Assembly: GCA_039545355.1 (NCBI GenBank)
Contig: BCJJ01000002.1
Location: 1,079,956 to 1,143,955 of the forward strand
DNA from: Trichosporon coremiiforme
Lineage: Eukaryota > Basidiomycota > Tremellomycetes > Trichosporonales > Trichosporonaceae
Reading direction: 5' to 3'
Length of the DNA: 64,000 nt
Shown here: positions 1-11,418 of the stretch, in pieces
Layout of the letters: each line of letters starts with the position of its first letter
Numbering within the stretch: the first letter of the stretch is position 1
Notes under the pieces: generated by a model
What the model saw: only the letters and a program-made list of their open reading frames with translations
Database searches by the model: none
What the model was told of the DNA's origin: nothing
Translations under genes and position numbers: made by a program

Positions 1-1503
1 GTCAGCACGGTCGCCGAGGCGGAGGCTGCGGTGGGACTGCCGGACGGAGTGCTGGACTATGTCGGCGTCGGCGCCGTCTGGACCACGGCGTCAAAGGACG
101 TCAGCAAGAAGGTCATGCTTGGCCCTTCTGGAGCCGGCGAAATTCTCGACGTCATTGCCGACTCTGGTCTCAGCAGCGTCGCCATCGGTGAGCGGCCAAG
201 CAATTACTCATAGAGACGATTACTGACGTCAAGGCGGTATCAACGCCCGAAACACGCCTTTCCTCATGCACGGCTCTGTCTCGCCGCTCAAGAAGAACAG
301 CCTCGACGGCGTCGCCGTCATCAGCGCCATCGTATCTTCTTCCGACCCCGAGGCGGCCGCTCGCCAGCTCTCCGACCAAGTCGCCAGCTTCAAGCGCGCG
401 AACAGCTACGACATGCCGCCGTTCTCCCCCTTCGCGCCCTCCGGCAACGATGTTCTGGGCTCCATGCTCGAGACAGTCGGCGAGCTCATCCACACGGTGC
501 GCAAGACGACTCCGCTCGTGCACCAGATCACAAACAGTGTCGTCGTCAACGACAGTGCCAACGTGACCCTGGCCGTCGGCGCGAGCCCCATCATGGCCAC
601 GAATGAGAGGGACTGCGTCGACCTCAGCAAGAACATTGGCTCTCTGCTCATTAACAGCGGCACGATTACCGACGAGACGTTCAAGGGCATGCTGGCTGCG
701 GGACAGGCGGCGAACGTGAACGGCAAGCCAGTAGTGTGGGACCCCGTTGCTGTGGGCGCGACAGCGTTCAGGAGGGAGACTGGCCAGCGTGAGTACGAGC
801 GAGCCGAGCGGAGCGAAGGCGAGGGGAGCGGGGCGAGCAGAGCCGGGCGATTCGAGCAAGTCTCGATCCCCGCGTCTTCACAAGCTGTCTGTCATTGTGT
901 CGCAGAATTAAAGCTGCAAGCTGACGTTCAGAACTCCTGCACGCCTTCCAGCCCACCGTGATCAAGGGCAACGCGGCCGAGATCGGGGCCCTGGCCAACT
1001 CGACCGAGGTCTCCGCCCGGGGCGTGGACAGTGTCGGCCGGCTGTCCGACCCCGCCGCTCTCGTGCGCAAGCTGGCCAACGAGCGCCGCTGCATCGTCGT
1101 CATGACCGGTGCCGAGGACTACATCTCGAACGGCAGCACTGTGCTCCGCTGTTCCAACGGTCACCCTTTACTCGGCCTTATCACCGGCAGCGGGTGCATG
1201 ACTGGCTCCATCGTGGCTTGCTTCCTCGCCGCGGCACGGGCTTGGTTCCTCCAGCGCGTCGGCGACATGGACGGTGACGAGGGATTCACTGAGAAGGGGT
1301 GGGAGAGCGAGAGCCAGCTGACGCAGGGGAATATGCTCGTTGGCGCGCTTGCGGGCGTGCTCACGTTCAACGTTGCGGCGGAGCAGGCCGCCAAGCGCCC
1401 CGACGTCAAGGGCCCCGGCACGTTCCGCGCCGCACTCATTGATGAAATGTACGCTGTCTCTGCTGCTGAGGTGTGCCAGTTTGCCAAGGTTGAGATTCTC
1501 TAG
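1..1503 (+). CDS. THI6: Bifunctional thiamine-phosphate synthase / hydroxyethylthiazole kinase (5' partial)
   Basis: Exons 1-187, 234-788 and 932-1503; the start lies upstream of the window. The N-terminal part is the end of a ThiE-type TIM barrel, with DYVGVGAVWTT and AIGGINARN (phosphate-binding end), which joins hydroxymethylpyrimidine-PP to thiazole-P. After about residue 110 a ThiM-type kinase follows: PLVHQITNSVVVND, then GSGCMTGS with the conserved cysteine of hydroxyethylthiazole kinases. ThiE-ThiM fusion in this order is typical of fungal THI6 and makes thiamine phosphate in the cytosol. Intron 1 (GTGAGC...GTCAAG) splits the glycine codon in AIGG; intron 2 is 143 nt. The frame is continuous through all three exons and ends in TAG. 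I see no regulatory element because the promoter is outside the window. Confidence 0.93.
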
Positions 1504-1751
1504 TCTTGTAGTGTTGCAGTGCGGTCTTGTAGTGATGTAGACATGCATACATTGCGAAGTCACATTGTCCTGATGCCCGGTGCTGGCTAAGTGCTGGGTA
1601 GTTAGTATTTGGGTACGGATGGGAATACGGATGAGGCTATGGGGCTATGGGGGTTATGGGGCTATGGAAAGGGGCATTTAGTGAACTACTTTGGTTACAG
1701 GGCTATGGTACACCGTATAAAATGGATAGTTGTAGTGTCCGTTGGTTGTGT

Positions 1752-2908
1752 TTAGAGCAGGGCGACGGCGGCACCGAGGAGGCCGAGCAGGAGGCCGGCA
1801 GCGGCACGGGGCGAGGCGCTCGAGGGCTTGGCCGAAGCACCGGCGGCGGAGGACGAGGTACCGTTCGAGCCGTCCTTCTGGGCGTTGATCGAGTCGTCCG
1901 TGTTGGTGACGTTGGTGGGCTTGGGAGGCGCCGGGGGCGGGGTCGCCGAGCGCTGCTTGCCGACGACACCCTGGCCGTACGCCTTGGTGCTGGCGCCGTC
2001 GAGGGCCCAGACCAGGCCACCCATCATGTGTCCGATGAACAGCTCGTCGTTCCAGGCTGTAGATGTCAGTGGCAGTTCCTGGTCGACTCAAGGGCTGCGC
2101 AGCCTTCAGGTGGTTACTCACTCTCGTTCGAGTGGCCGAGCGCAGTGTAGAACGAACGGCCAGACTTCTCGGCGCCGTTGATGAGGGGCTTGGAACCGTT
2201 GAAGTTCTCGATGTACCACGCAATCGGGTGGGGAGAGCCCTGCGGCGGCTGGTCGCCGCCCTCGTTCTTGAACGAACCCTCGTCGACCGTCATCGTGACC
2301 GTGGCGTTCTGGTCGCGCGGGTCAGACACGAAGAAGTAGACCTCCTCCTTGTACGTCCATCGGTCGGGGATGTTGCGGTTCGAGGGGTGATCCTTGACGA
2401 GCGGCATGAAGGTAGCCTGCTGGAACTCGGGGTGGTAGTCGAAGCGGGCTGTATGTCAGCGGAATGTGGATCGCCAGGGCCGCTAGCTAGTCAGAGCGTA
2501 CTCACCACCAACGGTCTTGTAGAAGGAGTCCGAGTTGCGGAGACACGAGGACGCGCAGTGGACACCGACCCAGTTACCGCCCGACTGCCAGTAGCGCTGG
2601 AGGGCACCCTGCTGGTCCAAGTTGAGGACCTCCTCGGATGTCTGCAGGAAGAACATCGAGTCGTACTGCTTCAGGTTGTCGTCGGTGAAGTAGTTCTGGT
2701 CCTCGGTGAAGGTGAAGTTGACGCCCCAGTCCTTGCCGCGCTTCTTGAACATCTCGATCGCAGTCGGGATCGAGTCGTGACGGAAGCCCTCAGTGTACGA
2801 GTAGACAAGGACCTGGGGGGTTCCCCAGGTGTCGACCTTGACGCTGTCGGCAGCGTTGGCAGAGGCAGCGAGCATGGCACCTCCGAGGAAGGAGGAGAGG
2901 GGGAACAT
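1752..2908 (-). CDS. Secreted, probably GPI-anchored ThuA-domain protein
   Basis: Exons 2506-2908, 2122-2448 and 1752-2056 give 344 aa. Residues 1-20 (MFPLSSFLGGAMLAASANA) look like a signal peptide. The body is a ThuA (trehalose-utilisation-like, glutamine-amidotransferase-fold) domain: VLVYSYTEGFRHDSIPTAI near the start, GGNWVGVHCASS, and GRSFYTALGHSNE followed by a GHMMGGLVWAL segment. The C terminus is a Ser/Ala/Pro-rich linker ending in a hydrophobic tail (GLLLGLLGAAVALL), as in GPI-anchored proteins. ThuA proteins are found in sugar-utilisation contexts, but substrate and reaction are not established and cannot be read here. Both introns have GTGAG donors and CTGAC branch points. The start is the first ATG before the signal peptide. 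Confidence 0.8.
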
Positions 2909-5894
2909 GGCGCAAGAGGTAGTCGGTGCTTGGGGAGCAGGGCAGAGCAGCGAGAGATACCTAACACTGAGGAGACAGTCGAGTAGAAGGAAGGTCTGAT
3001 GAACGGGGTAAGAGATGAGCGTTGGGAGGAGAGAAACGCGTGCTGAGAGCCGACAGATGCTGGATTTAAAACGCAGACCAGGTCGTAGAGATGATTCTTG
3101 GGTCGGAGGGAGGTCAGCTGCCTGGCGGAGGAGGAGGACCAGAGGCCAGGGAACAACCCTTGAGCCAGGGAGGGTACTTACGTAGGGCAGAAACAAAGGT
3201 CGTCGAAGGTACGTAGGGCATGACAGCCCCAGGACCGCCGACGCGCGGCCCTGAGCATGCATCAGTCTGCATCAGCCAGTCGTCGCTGTCCTCTGCGCCG
3301 ATGCCTGCCGCCTGCCGCCTGCTGCCTGATCACGCCGGCAGCGTGCAGAGATGCAGAGGCGATTGCGAGGCACGCCGGTGGCGCGGTCAATTGGAGCCGA
3401 TGAATGCCAGTCCTCAATCGCACCGGATTCCGGGCGTTTCAAGTGTGAGAGCCCCGAAAACCAGCACAAGTGGCCCACACGCTTACATGCTTGTTGTCTC
3501 TCGTACGCATGTGTGCTAGCGTATGCCTCGCCGAGATCCCAGTGTCGACGCCAAGCAGGTTGCTTGCCATGTGCTCGTTGCTTTGTGGTGTGAAGCACAG
3601 AAGGAACTGGAATGGCGAGTCGTGAGTTCGGATTGCCCGTGTCTCGCATGTCTCGCTGCCGCCCACCTCCCCGGCGTCGGTTGGAGCACCGCACGAATGG
3701 GCCAGCATCGTTATTTGCGGGCGCCCAACGGAATGAATTAGAGTTAACGCAGGGGCATGAGGACCGAACACGCGCTTCCGGCCTGTTTCCTGCGAGCTTC
3801 CTGCACTGCGGACTGCTGCAGGTAATGCAGGTAATCGAGTCAATCGGGCGAGATTGCGCTGGAACGCTCCCAGCCCAGAGGACGAGCCTTGATCGCCAGA
3901 CGAGCTAGCAGAGCCGAAGATGAAGAACGGTCGAAGGGTCAAGGTGACGAACCACCCGCGTGTGTGGCCGTAGCCTGCACTCGAGACGCGCGTGATCCGA
4001 GCGCGTCAAGCCCAGCTGCCGTCGACAGACTACTGCGCCTTACTCAACATGAATGCTGCGCTCAGACGGAGAGACAACGCAGGCTGCCTCAGGTCGATGG
4101 CGCAGGGACACACCGTGCACTCGGGTGCCCCCCAGACATCGAGGCTGAGTGCCTTGCTCGCCGTCTGTGACGGCCTGGGTTGAGACATGAGACCGCGTCT
4201 GTGCATCTCCGGCATCCCAACATCTTGAATTGCTGCATGTGGCCCGTGGCTGGTGGCCCCGCCAGCCTCGCGCAAGCCATGCTTTGCCACGCTTTGCCAG
4301 CCCGGACGCAGAGATCCGACTCACACAGGCTCTCACCAGCCATTCAGAAAGTCGCACGGGTGCGTTCCGCATGGTCCGCGACATGGCGCGCAGCACTGTT
4401 CTATTTGCGTACGAGTGTGAACTGGCGAAGCGCAAGCGGCCGCTCGGCTCTCCGTTGCCCAGGGAGCTGGGAGGCGAGGCTGACAAGAACGGGGTGGGCG
4501 GGGCACATGGGATGACCGCCGATGGAGCGATTCACACGGCAAACATTTCGGCTTTCCTCACAGCCAGTCGGCACCGCTTCCCAGCATTTTTCGATTACAT
4601 TGCGGCCGAAGAAGCACTCGCGCGGCAACAGGTTCGCTCCTAGATGCTCGGGCTCTTTTCTGTTCACAGAAGGAGGTCCATCAGAACGGGAACAGTGCTT
4701 TTTTTTTGGGAATGCATTGACGCTACGCGGCTGTCACGTCTTAATGCAGTTTAATGAAGCATGGCGCGCAACGTGATACGTTAGATATGTTAGCTGCACC
4801 GATCCGGCTGTCAGACGTTGGTCAGGTGCAGTCTCAAACAACCCCCGGAACCCCGCCGTACCCCGTCAGATGCCTCATCCGACCGGCGGAGGCGGAGGCG
4901 GAGCGCGTCTCGCGCCTCGTCTGCGTCGCGTCCGGCCGGAACACGGGTGCTGTTCGGGACGTCCTCGATGCATCGCGGCTGTCTCTGTCTTCCTTTCGCC
5001 AGGCGCTCGTCCTCTTCGGGACTGCAAGGAATGCAACTGCCAAAGCGCCGGGACGGCGCGAGACGAGGAATGCAGACAACTCACTGCGCCACCAGACGCG
5101 CCGCGGACGGTGCATCAGCCGGCCTCGTGCGCTCACGTTCACGCTCGCGCTCGAGCACCGGTGAGCATGCGTAGAGACACCAGCCCAGGTCAACGGTGAT
5201 CACCCCGACACCGCGCCGCGCGCCGCGGACCTTCCCTGCCCCGTCCGTCTTGACGGGCTCGCACCGCCGACCGCTCGCTCGCCAGGAGCTGCGGGGCATT
5301 AGTCCGCACCCTGCTCACTAAACGACCAACCATTCAGAAGGGGACTTGAAGCGCCCGGCGCGCTGACCAGTACCAGAACCACAACGAATGGCAGGATGCA
5401 GCATGTTAGGGTTCCATCGGCCGATCTGCAGCTTCCCCCAAACTAAGACTTCGGTGCCTTCCGGAACCCTTCAGGAAGACGCTGAAACCCTGAGAAAACG
5501 CCACGAGACATCGATCAGCCCCCCTGTCCTCTCCTACTGGCAGGATGGGGGAGGATCTTCCCCAGCTTCGGATGCTCCTCATGCTCTCGAATGCACGGGC
5601 TCAAGGCTGCGCCTCTATTTCTTCATTCCGGGCGGCGCGCGGCGCAGACTGGTAAGCATTGCTCCGTCCCCAGGACACTGGACCCCAGTATGATTCACGG
5701 ACGTGTCAGCATCACCGGAGCTGAGCGCTGCAATCTATAGCCATCTCAAAAAACTGTTAGCTCTGAGAACCAGCAGCGCCGAGATCTCACACAGTGAATG
5801 GGTGGGTGTCTGGATCAGGAAGGCTGGGAGTAAACACGACGCGACCGACGCGGCGTGACACACCCGGCACGGAGGCACTGTCACGTATCTGATA

Positions 5895-5928
5895 AGCCAG
5901 CCAGCAGCCAGCCAGCCAGCAGCCAGCC
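5895..5928. repeat. AGCC-based microsatellite
   Basis: About 34 bp built from repeated AGCC with occasional AGC units, inside the gene-poor stretch. No function is apparent. Confidence 0.8.
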
Positions 5929-6554
5929 TTTGCTTGCAAGGTCTCTCTCGCACACTGCTCGGTGGAACACGACGCGATGGCTGCCCGTTCCTCTGCCCTC
6001 TGCATCCTTTGCGGGGACGGCTCGATTTCAACATCGTTTCCAGCAGGCTCCTAACCCCCCTCCCTCTGGCCGTGTTTACCCGCTCATTCTTCCTTACTCG
6101 CATGCGACGTTCCAAGTTTGTCGGAACCCAGCGCCAAGTTTCGATGCCAAGATTACGTGCTGCTGAGTCTGTTCTGTGCGAAGCGCTCCATACACCGGAT
6201 GCTTCTCTCGCGCCTGCGCTCGAGCACCATGTTGATGGAACAAGTGGATGAACTGGTGGTGAGAGCTGAGGCATGAGGGGCCGACCCTGAGAAGGAACGC
6301 GGCCGTCGACCCCTTTTCCTGCCAAGAGACTGACGCTTCCCTCTCTCCCTCGCTTGACCCTCCTCCCCCAGCCAGCAGTCACAAGACTGGTCCTCGCTCG
6401 CGACGCTCGCTTCCCACTGTTCCTGCAGACCTCCTGGCGGACACAAACCTCGCCCTGGAGGGAATACCGCGCCACGATATGACACACAGCCATCCCTTAG
6501 GAATCTGAGGCATTTAACGAGCTCGAGCTCTCGCTCCCAGTACCCCAGTCCTCT

Positions 6555-6580
6555 GTACTTCCCGTACTTCCCGTACTTCC
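6555..6580. repeat. 9-bp tandem repeat, about 3 copies
   Basis: Two perfect GTACTTCCC units followed by a partial third. No coding or regulatory assignment. Confidence 0.8.
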
Positions 6581-7079
6581 AGGTCCTCCAGTCCGAGCCG
6601 GAAGTACGGCGGTGCGCGCTCGACTCGGCGGCGCCGCGCATCCACCAGGGACGGAGCAGCAACGAGACGGAGTAATTCTGCGCGGCATCCGTTGGTCCAG
6701 CAGTTTGTTTTCAGCGAATAAATAACCTTCACCGGAACGCAGAAGCGCACGGGCACACCTCGGCGCGAGCTTGAGCCTACTGTCCAGCCTGCTGAGAGCT
6801 TGTCCGGGCGTACGTACAGCCTTCTGCCGTAGACGCTGCCGTACGGGCCGCGCGGCGGCGTAGGCGGCGTTCTGAGAAACTGGAGCCGCGGCGCAGAATC
6901 CAGCGGAGCGTAAACAAGCTGGATAAGCACGCATCCCTCCGGCTGACAACCGTACGGCCGAGTGTGAGAACTGGAATGGATTCCAAAGGCTGTGGGCTGT
7001 GCTGGAACGCCCACCAAGCTCAAGCTCCAACCTCTTCTACCCCCACAGCGGAGAACGAGCATGTAACTCACCGGTGACA

Positions 7080-7104
7080 TGATGGCATATGATGGCATAT
7101 GATG
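7080..7104. repeat. 10-bp tandem repeat, about 2.5 copies
   Basis: GATGGCATAT is repeated twice and starts a third time (GATG). It lies in the gene-poor stretch; no function seen. Confidence 0.7.
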
Positions 7105-8528
7105 CCATTTGGCACGCTAAGGATTATCAGATACGAGGCTCTTCCTGCAAGCTTACCTGCAGGAACGGCTCCACCCATTCAACCTTTGCCGCGGCGCCGA
7201 ACCACAACGCCGAGCAGGCGCAGGACTGATCGGGCCGACCGGGCTCACCGAGTAGGGCGACGTAGGCTAAAGTTACGCCGATCCCTCGTCCAGTCATCTT
7301 CTCCGTCCAGTGGCGCCTCGGCACACGGAGTGGCCTAGAATGGGACGCCACGTCCTGCATGTTCTGGACGACACAGAGCCGTCCAGCCTACCAGAACATG
7401 AGAGGTCGTGCGAGTGATCTGCGTTGCTTTGGTGGGGCTTCCACCCCGAAACCGATGGCCACGAGGCGCCGAAGTTTCGGGCCCGCCGGCTGTGGTTTCG
7501 GCGACTGAATGCAAGTGGAGGAGCTTGTAGTGTGCGCATCGACCTCACGGCCGTAGGATGGCTCGATGTGTAGCTTGAGCATAGCCAGCGTTGGTGTTGT
7601 CCGCCTGTGACGGCCGCACGCCCGCCATGCTCAACCTTTTGCCGATGAAAGACCAGCAGAGTCCACGGTGAGAGTCGTAGTTAGGAGGGTTTGTGCGCCT
7701 CGACTTTCAGAGAGCCTGGATCTCCTCCTGACAGTTCGGCCATCAGCCGAGTTGGGACTTCACTGCGTTGGGAGGCTACGCTCACCGCTGTCGAATTCCC
7801 AAGGCATTAGCGCCACTTCGCATTCTCCTGCTTCTCACAGCTATTGCAGCGAGCCATCTGACGGTGTGGTAGTGGGAAAGGGGCTGAGCGTAGAGGTCCA
7901 CGCAAGGAGATGCGAGGCATGGAGCTGCAAGCGATATCGTCAGCGTCGTCTGCAACTGTTGGAGCAATGCTGTGCATTGTGTACGATGCAGGTTGACCCT
8001 AAGTCCCCAGTCGTACTTTGACGTATGCCCCAACTATCCAAGCTGTCCAAGATCGATCGCCGAAAGAAGAGTGTGGAGGCTGATCATGGCCCCAGCTGCT
8101 GATAGTCGGCTATCAGTGCGATACGCGGTTGGTCGAGCCACGCCGCTGGGGTATATCGCATGGAGATCTCCCCAACCTCCACTCTGCAACTTCGCTTGGG
8201 GGCATCTCATGCAGCTCGCACGTCATTACTCACTGCAGTCTCCACGTCCAAGTCTCGCGCGTGCTGCAAGGCGCTTGCCAGTGTAGCAATCGTTCCAGTA
8301 CGACGTTAACATTCCGTGCCGATTGCTGATCAAACTCGCATCCAGGCACGGTCGATATGTGGGGAGCTGATAACAGTCGGCAAAGTTAATCCTCCGCCGT
8401 CCCCAGACGTCATCTCCCCAGCCTTCCAACTTCCACTGCCTTAAAAACTCACGCGCACACTCACCTGACTTACGACATTCACGACACTCGCTTCACTCAC
8501 ACGACCCACGAAACCTACAGCAGCCCTC

Positions 8529-9404
8529 ATGTCGAAGCTGAGCCCGGAACTCAAGGCGCTGATTGCCGACCCAGCCGCGAAGGGAGGCGATGTCCCGGCC
8601 CCGTCGCCCGAAGTCACACAGGCGCTGTTTGCGAGACTGAGCTCGAACCCGAGTGTCGGCAGGGAGACTTGGCTCTGCCTAGCGGCTGCTGTGCTTCTCA
8701 CGATCAATTCGAGCGAGGCGTTGTGTCGTCTGTACGATTACGCGAAGGGGGAGACGGTCAAGGATGAGGTACTTGTGGCTTCCGTGAGTCTGATCTATCC
8801 TGAGGAGGACGCTGACACCAGGCAATCCGAGAAGTTGGCTTGAAGTGCATCAGCTTCGGAGGCGTGCCAAGAGTGAGTAGCGTCGAGATTGCTGCTGGTA
8901 TCAGCATCAGCTGGGGCGGAGAAGCACTCACCTAACTCGCAGACGATCAACAACCTTGGCGCGCTGTACAGCCATCTGCCCTACTCAGTCCGTGACGGAC
9001 TGGAGTCCGATCCGATGCGCGCCCAATTGTCCAAGGCCGACGGTCTCGCGCTCTGGAAGGACATCTACGGCGTGCACGCCGGCACGCTCGTCGAGAAGCT
9101 CTCCGCCTTCCACCCCGACCTCGCCGAGTACATCCTCGCGTCGCACTACGGCCCGCTGTTGGCCGACCCACCGGCAGCCGAAGGACAGTTCCGTCTCGGC
9201 CGGGTCCTCACGAGCGTCATTGCGATTGCCGCTCTGAGAGCCGTCACGGGTGTCGGGCTACAGGTCACGAGCCACGTTTACGGGCTGAAGGCGGCAAAGG
9301 ACGATGGGACAGTGAAGGGCTGCAAGTGGCTCCAGAGCGATGAGGGGTGTATGTGGATCTTGAAGACGGCGGACGACATTGTGAACACAGTGCTGAGGAG
9401 CTGA
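8529..9404 (+). CDS. AhpD-like / carboxymuconolactone-decarboxylase-fold protein
   Basis: Exons 8529-8783, 8822-8872 and 8943-9404 give 255 aa. Introns are 38 and 70 nt with GTGAGT donors. The middle exon encodes AIREVGLKCISFGGVPR and joins in frame to TINNLGALY; this 'EVGLK..SFGGVPR.INNL' block resembles fungal AhpD-like proteins of the carboxymuconolactone decarboxylase superfamily, whose members are all-helical and often act on peroxides or are uncharacterised. The CxxC and nearby His typical of active peroxidatic AhpD are not evident, so catalysis is uncertain. The C-terminal half is helical and Ala/Leu-rich. The start is the only ATG before the conserved region. It is separated by about 2 kb from the next recognisable gene. 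Confidence 0.65.
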
Positions 9405-9635
9405 GGATCATCAGGCAGGGACGTCGTGTAACTCGGTACGCAACTCGCGATTAGCGGACTCTAGTGGCCGCCATGGTATACTGGGTGCTGGAACTATGGA
9501 AGCTCGATGGACAACTGGGCTCACAAGCGGTGTCTGGAATGTTAACTGCCTGGTAACCTGATTTCGCTCAACGCGCTGGAAAAGCACTCTGGATACATCA
9601 GGGGTGTATCACTGTGCTTCGAGGAGCCACTGCGG

Positions 9636-10887
9636 CTGGGGGCAGTCAGTCAGACGCAGATCAGTCCTGAAAACTCACCTCTTCGTCGTCATCCTGTGCC
9701 AGCTGACTCTTTGCTGGTCTTACGCAGCAACTGCTGATTAGCTACTTTACCCTATAACGTTCGAAGCTCACCGCACTTCCCCACAGATGGAGCCGCACGA
9801 CTGAGTCTAAAGGACGACTGGGCAAGTCAGCTGCAAGAAGAACTGCCCAACTCACTTACTTGGACCACCGGGTCAGTCAGTTACGTCGGCACGACATCGA
9901 AACTCACCCTCCCGTACGCAGTCTTCATGTCCGATGCAGACTTCACCCTTGTGTCTGCGGATCAGCTGAAGCGCCATGAGCAACGATCGAGCTTACCACA
10001 CACCCCTCTTCTCAAACGATGCTTCATGGCTGGAGGTCGGCCACTGGGTCAGTCGGTTATGCCTGCGCATCTTCGAGAGCCGGGCAAGCTCACCTCGCAC
10101 GCATTCCGAGCAAGTACGAGCAGGTAGTACACTGAGACTGGGGACACTGGAAACGTCAGTTACTCTTTGAGCCCATCCACGTAACTCACAGAGTCCCCAG
10201 ATCTCATTGATTCAACTCTGGGCTGATGCTGCGGACCTGGGATTCAGCTGGATAGTTCATCGACATGCAAGCCTACCGGCACCGCATTCCGTGTCCTCGA
10301 ATGAACTTGACTCCGGCGTGCAGCGCAGCCCCACAACTGGACCTGTCAGTTATTCATGCTGGTGAAAGCAACTCACCGACATCCTCATATCACTTTCGCC
10401 CTGTGAGTCAACAGAACTGTGGATCAGCTCTATGCAGCCGCAGGCATAAGCAGCTTCCCCTACATTTGTGAACGAAAGAAGCATGAGGCTAGGCGGTCGG
10501 AGGGAACAGGTGGGCGGGTGCAGTCGTGCTGAACTGTCGGGTGCGGGAGGCATCAACCGCGAGCCGGTAAACCTGGGGAGGGAAGTCCGGCCCGGTGGTT
10601 AGCTAAGTGGTGTACTGTACATGTGAATAGCTAGGACTCACAGCTTTGCCACCAGAGGAATGGTTGCATACTGCAGCATAAGGCGAACGAGATTACGACG
10701 GCATAGCCTGTCGACTCTGGGTACGTGTTGTGAAACCACTTCCCGAGGATACGACAGTACGTCGCACAAGTGTGGGGCGCCGGGAACGCGACGGGACCTG
10801 GCTGTTAGCTCGTGGTACAGGAGTTCGCAGCTCCTCCCCCTTCAGTGTCTGTCGACCTGTTCTGGATATCTGGAGGAGGGTACTTAC
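9636..10887 (-). other. Candidate intron-rich transcription unit, product unknown
   Basis: On the minus strand a run of complete intron signals occurs: 10798-10887, 10573-10641, 10343-10376 (34 nt), 10147-10189, 10044-10093, 9955-9996, 9859-9907, 9818-9855, about 9734-9771 and 9636-9678. Most have GTGAGT/GTAAGC donors, CTGAC or CTAAC branch points and CAG acceptors. Intervals between them are mostly 46-196 nt. One frame stays open across the 10573-10641 intron for about 117 codons (10377-10797), including LMLQYATIPLVAKLFTG. Further downstream the frame needs choices between alternative acceptors, and one possible exon is a 3-nt TAA. I do not recognise a product, and no start codon is convincing. 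It could be a fast-evolving protein gene, a decayed gene or a spliced noncoding RNA. The rest of 9405-11418 holds nothing else recognisable. Confidence 0.35.
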
Positions 10888-11418
10888 AGCGGACGCCGCC
10901 CACATCGTTGTCGCTTCGTAGTTGAGTGAAGAAAGAATGGAGCGACGGTCGCAAGGGTTCAAGGACCAAGGACCAAGGGCAGGTGACGTGTTCGCGCTGA
11001 TCCTCCATCGCTCGTCGCACCCCATGCGCCCTCTCTCCCCACTAGCCTGCGCTGCTCCTCACCACATCCGCCCCCTCCGGGAAACTGTAATGCGCTCAAA
11101 TGCATGTGACTATGAGGAAATGAATCGATGCTAGTTTCTAATGAAAGTTCAATGCTAAAGAAAAGGTGACACTATATCTGCAACAGACGACAGGAACACA
11201 CGACACGACCACGGGTTTCACGGCATAAAAGTCATTAATTGTCCAGCACAACCTGGGACACTTCGCTCTCCTCCTGAGCCTCACCATGCGCAGGATCACG
11301 CGCGGTTGAGCTCGGCCCTACGCCTCGCTACGCCTAGCAAAATGCAGAACGAGCGACGGCACGACATGCCACGCCACGCGGCGCCCCGCCCCCTCACTTC
11401 GTTCGGCGAGCTCGGCGT

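Larger units (their letters stand above)
2909..8528. other. 5.6 kb stretch without recognisable genes
   Basis: No reading frame here matches a family I know. Open frames up to about 250 codons exist on both strands but have arginine/serine-rich, low-complexity content typical of chance frames in GC-rich DNA, and no run of splice signals joins them. The left end holds the ThuA gene's upstream region. The right end (about 8440-8528), rich in CACTCAC/ACGAC motifs, is probably the AhpD-like gene's promoter and 5' UTR. Only short tandem repeats, listed separately, stand out. It could hold noncoding RNA, fast-evolving genes or decayed sequence. Confidence 0.6.

Noticed and set aside
170..859. 229-codon frame on the minus strand over THI6
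   Set aside because: Shadow of the THI6 exons; it runs across THI6 splice sites and has no recognisable domain.
5735..6493. 252-codon frame on the minus strand in the gene-poor stretch
   Set aside because: Composition is Arg/Ser/Gly/Leu-rich without motifs; it overlaps a simple repeat (5895-5928) and has no splice context.
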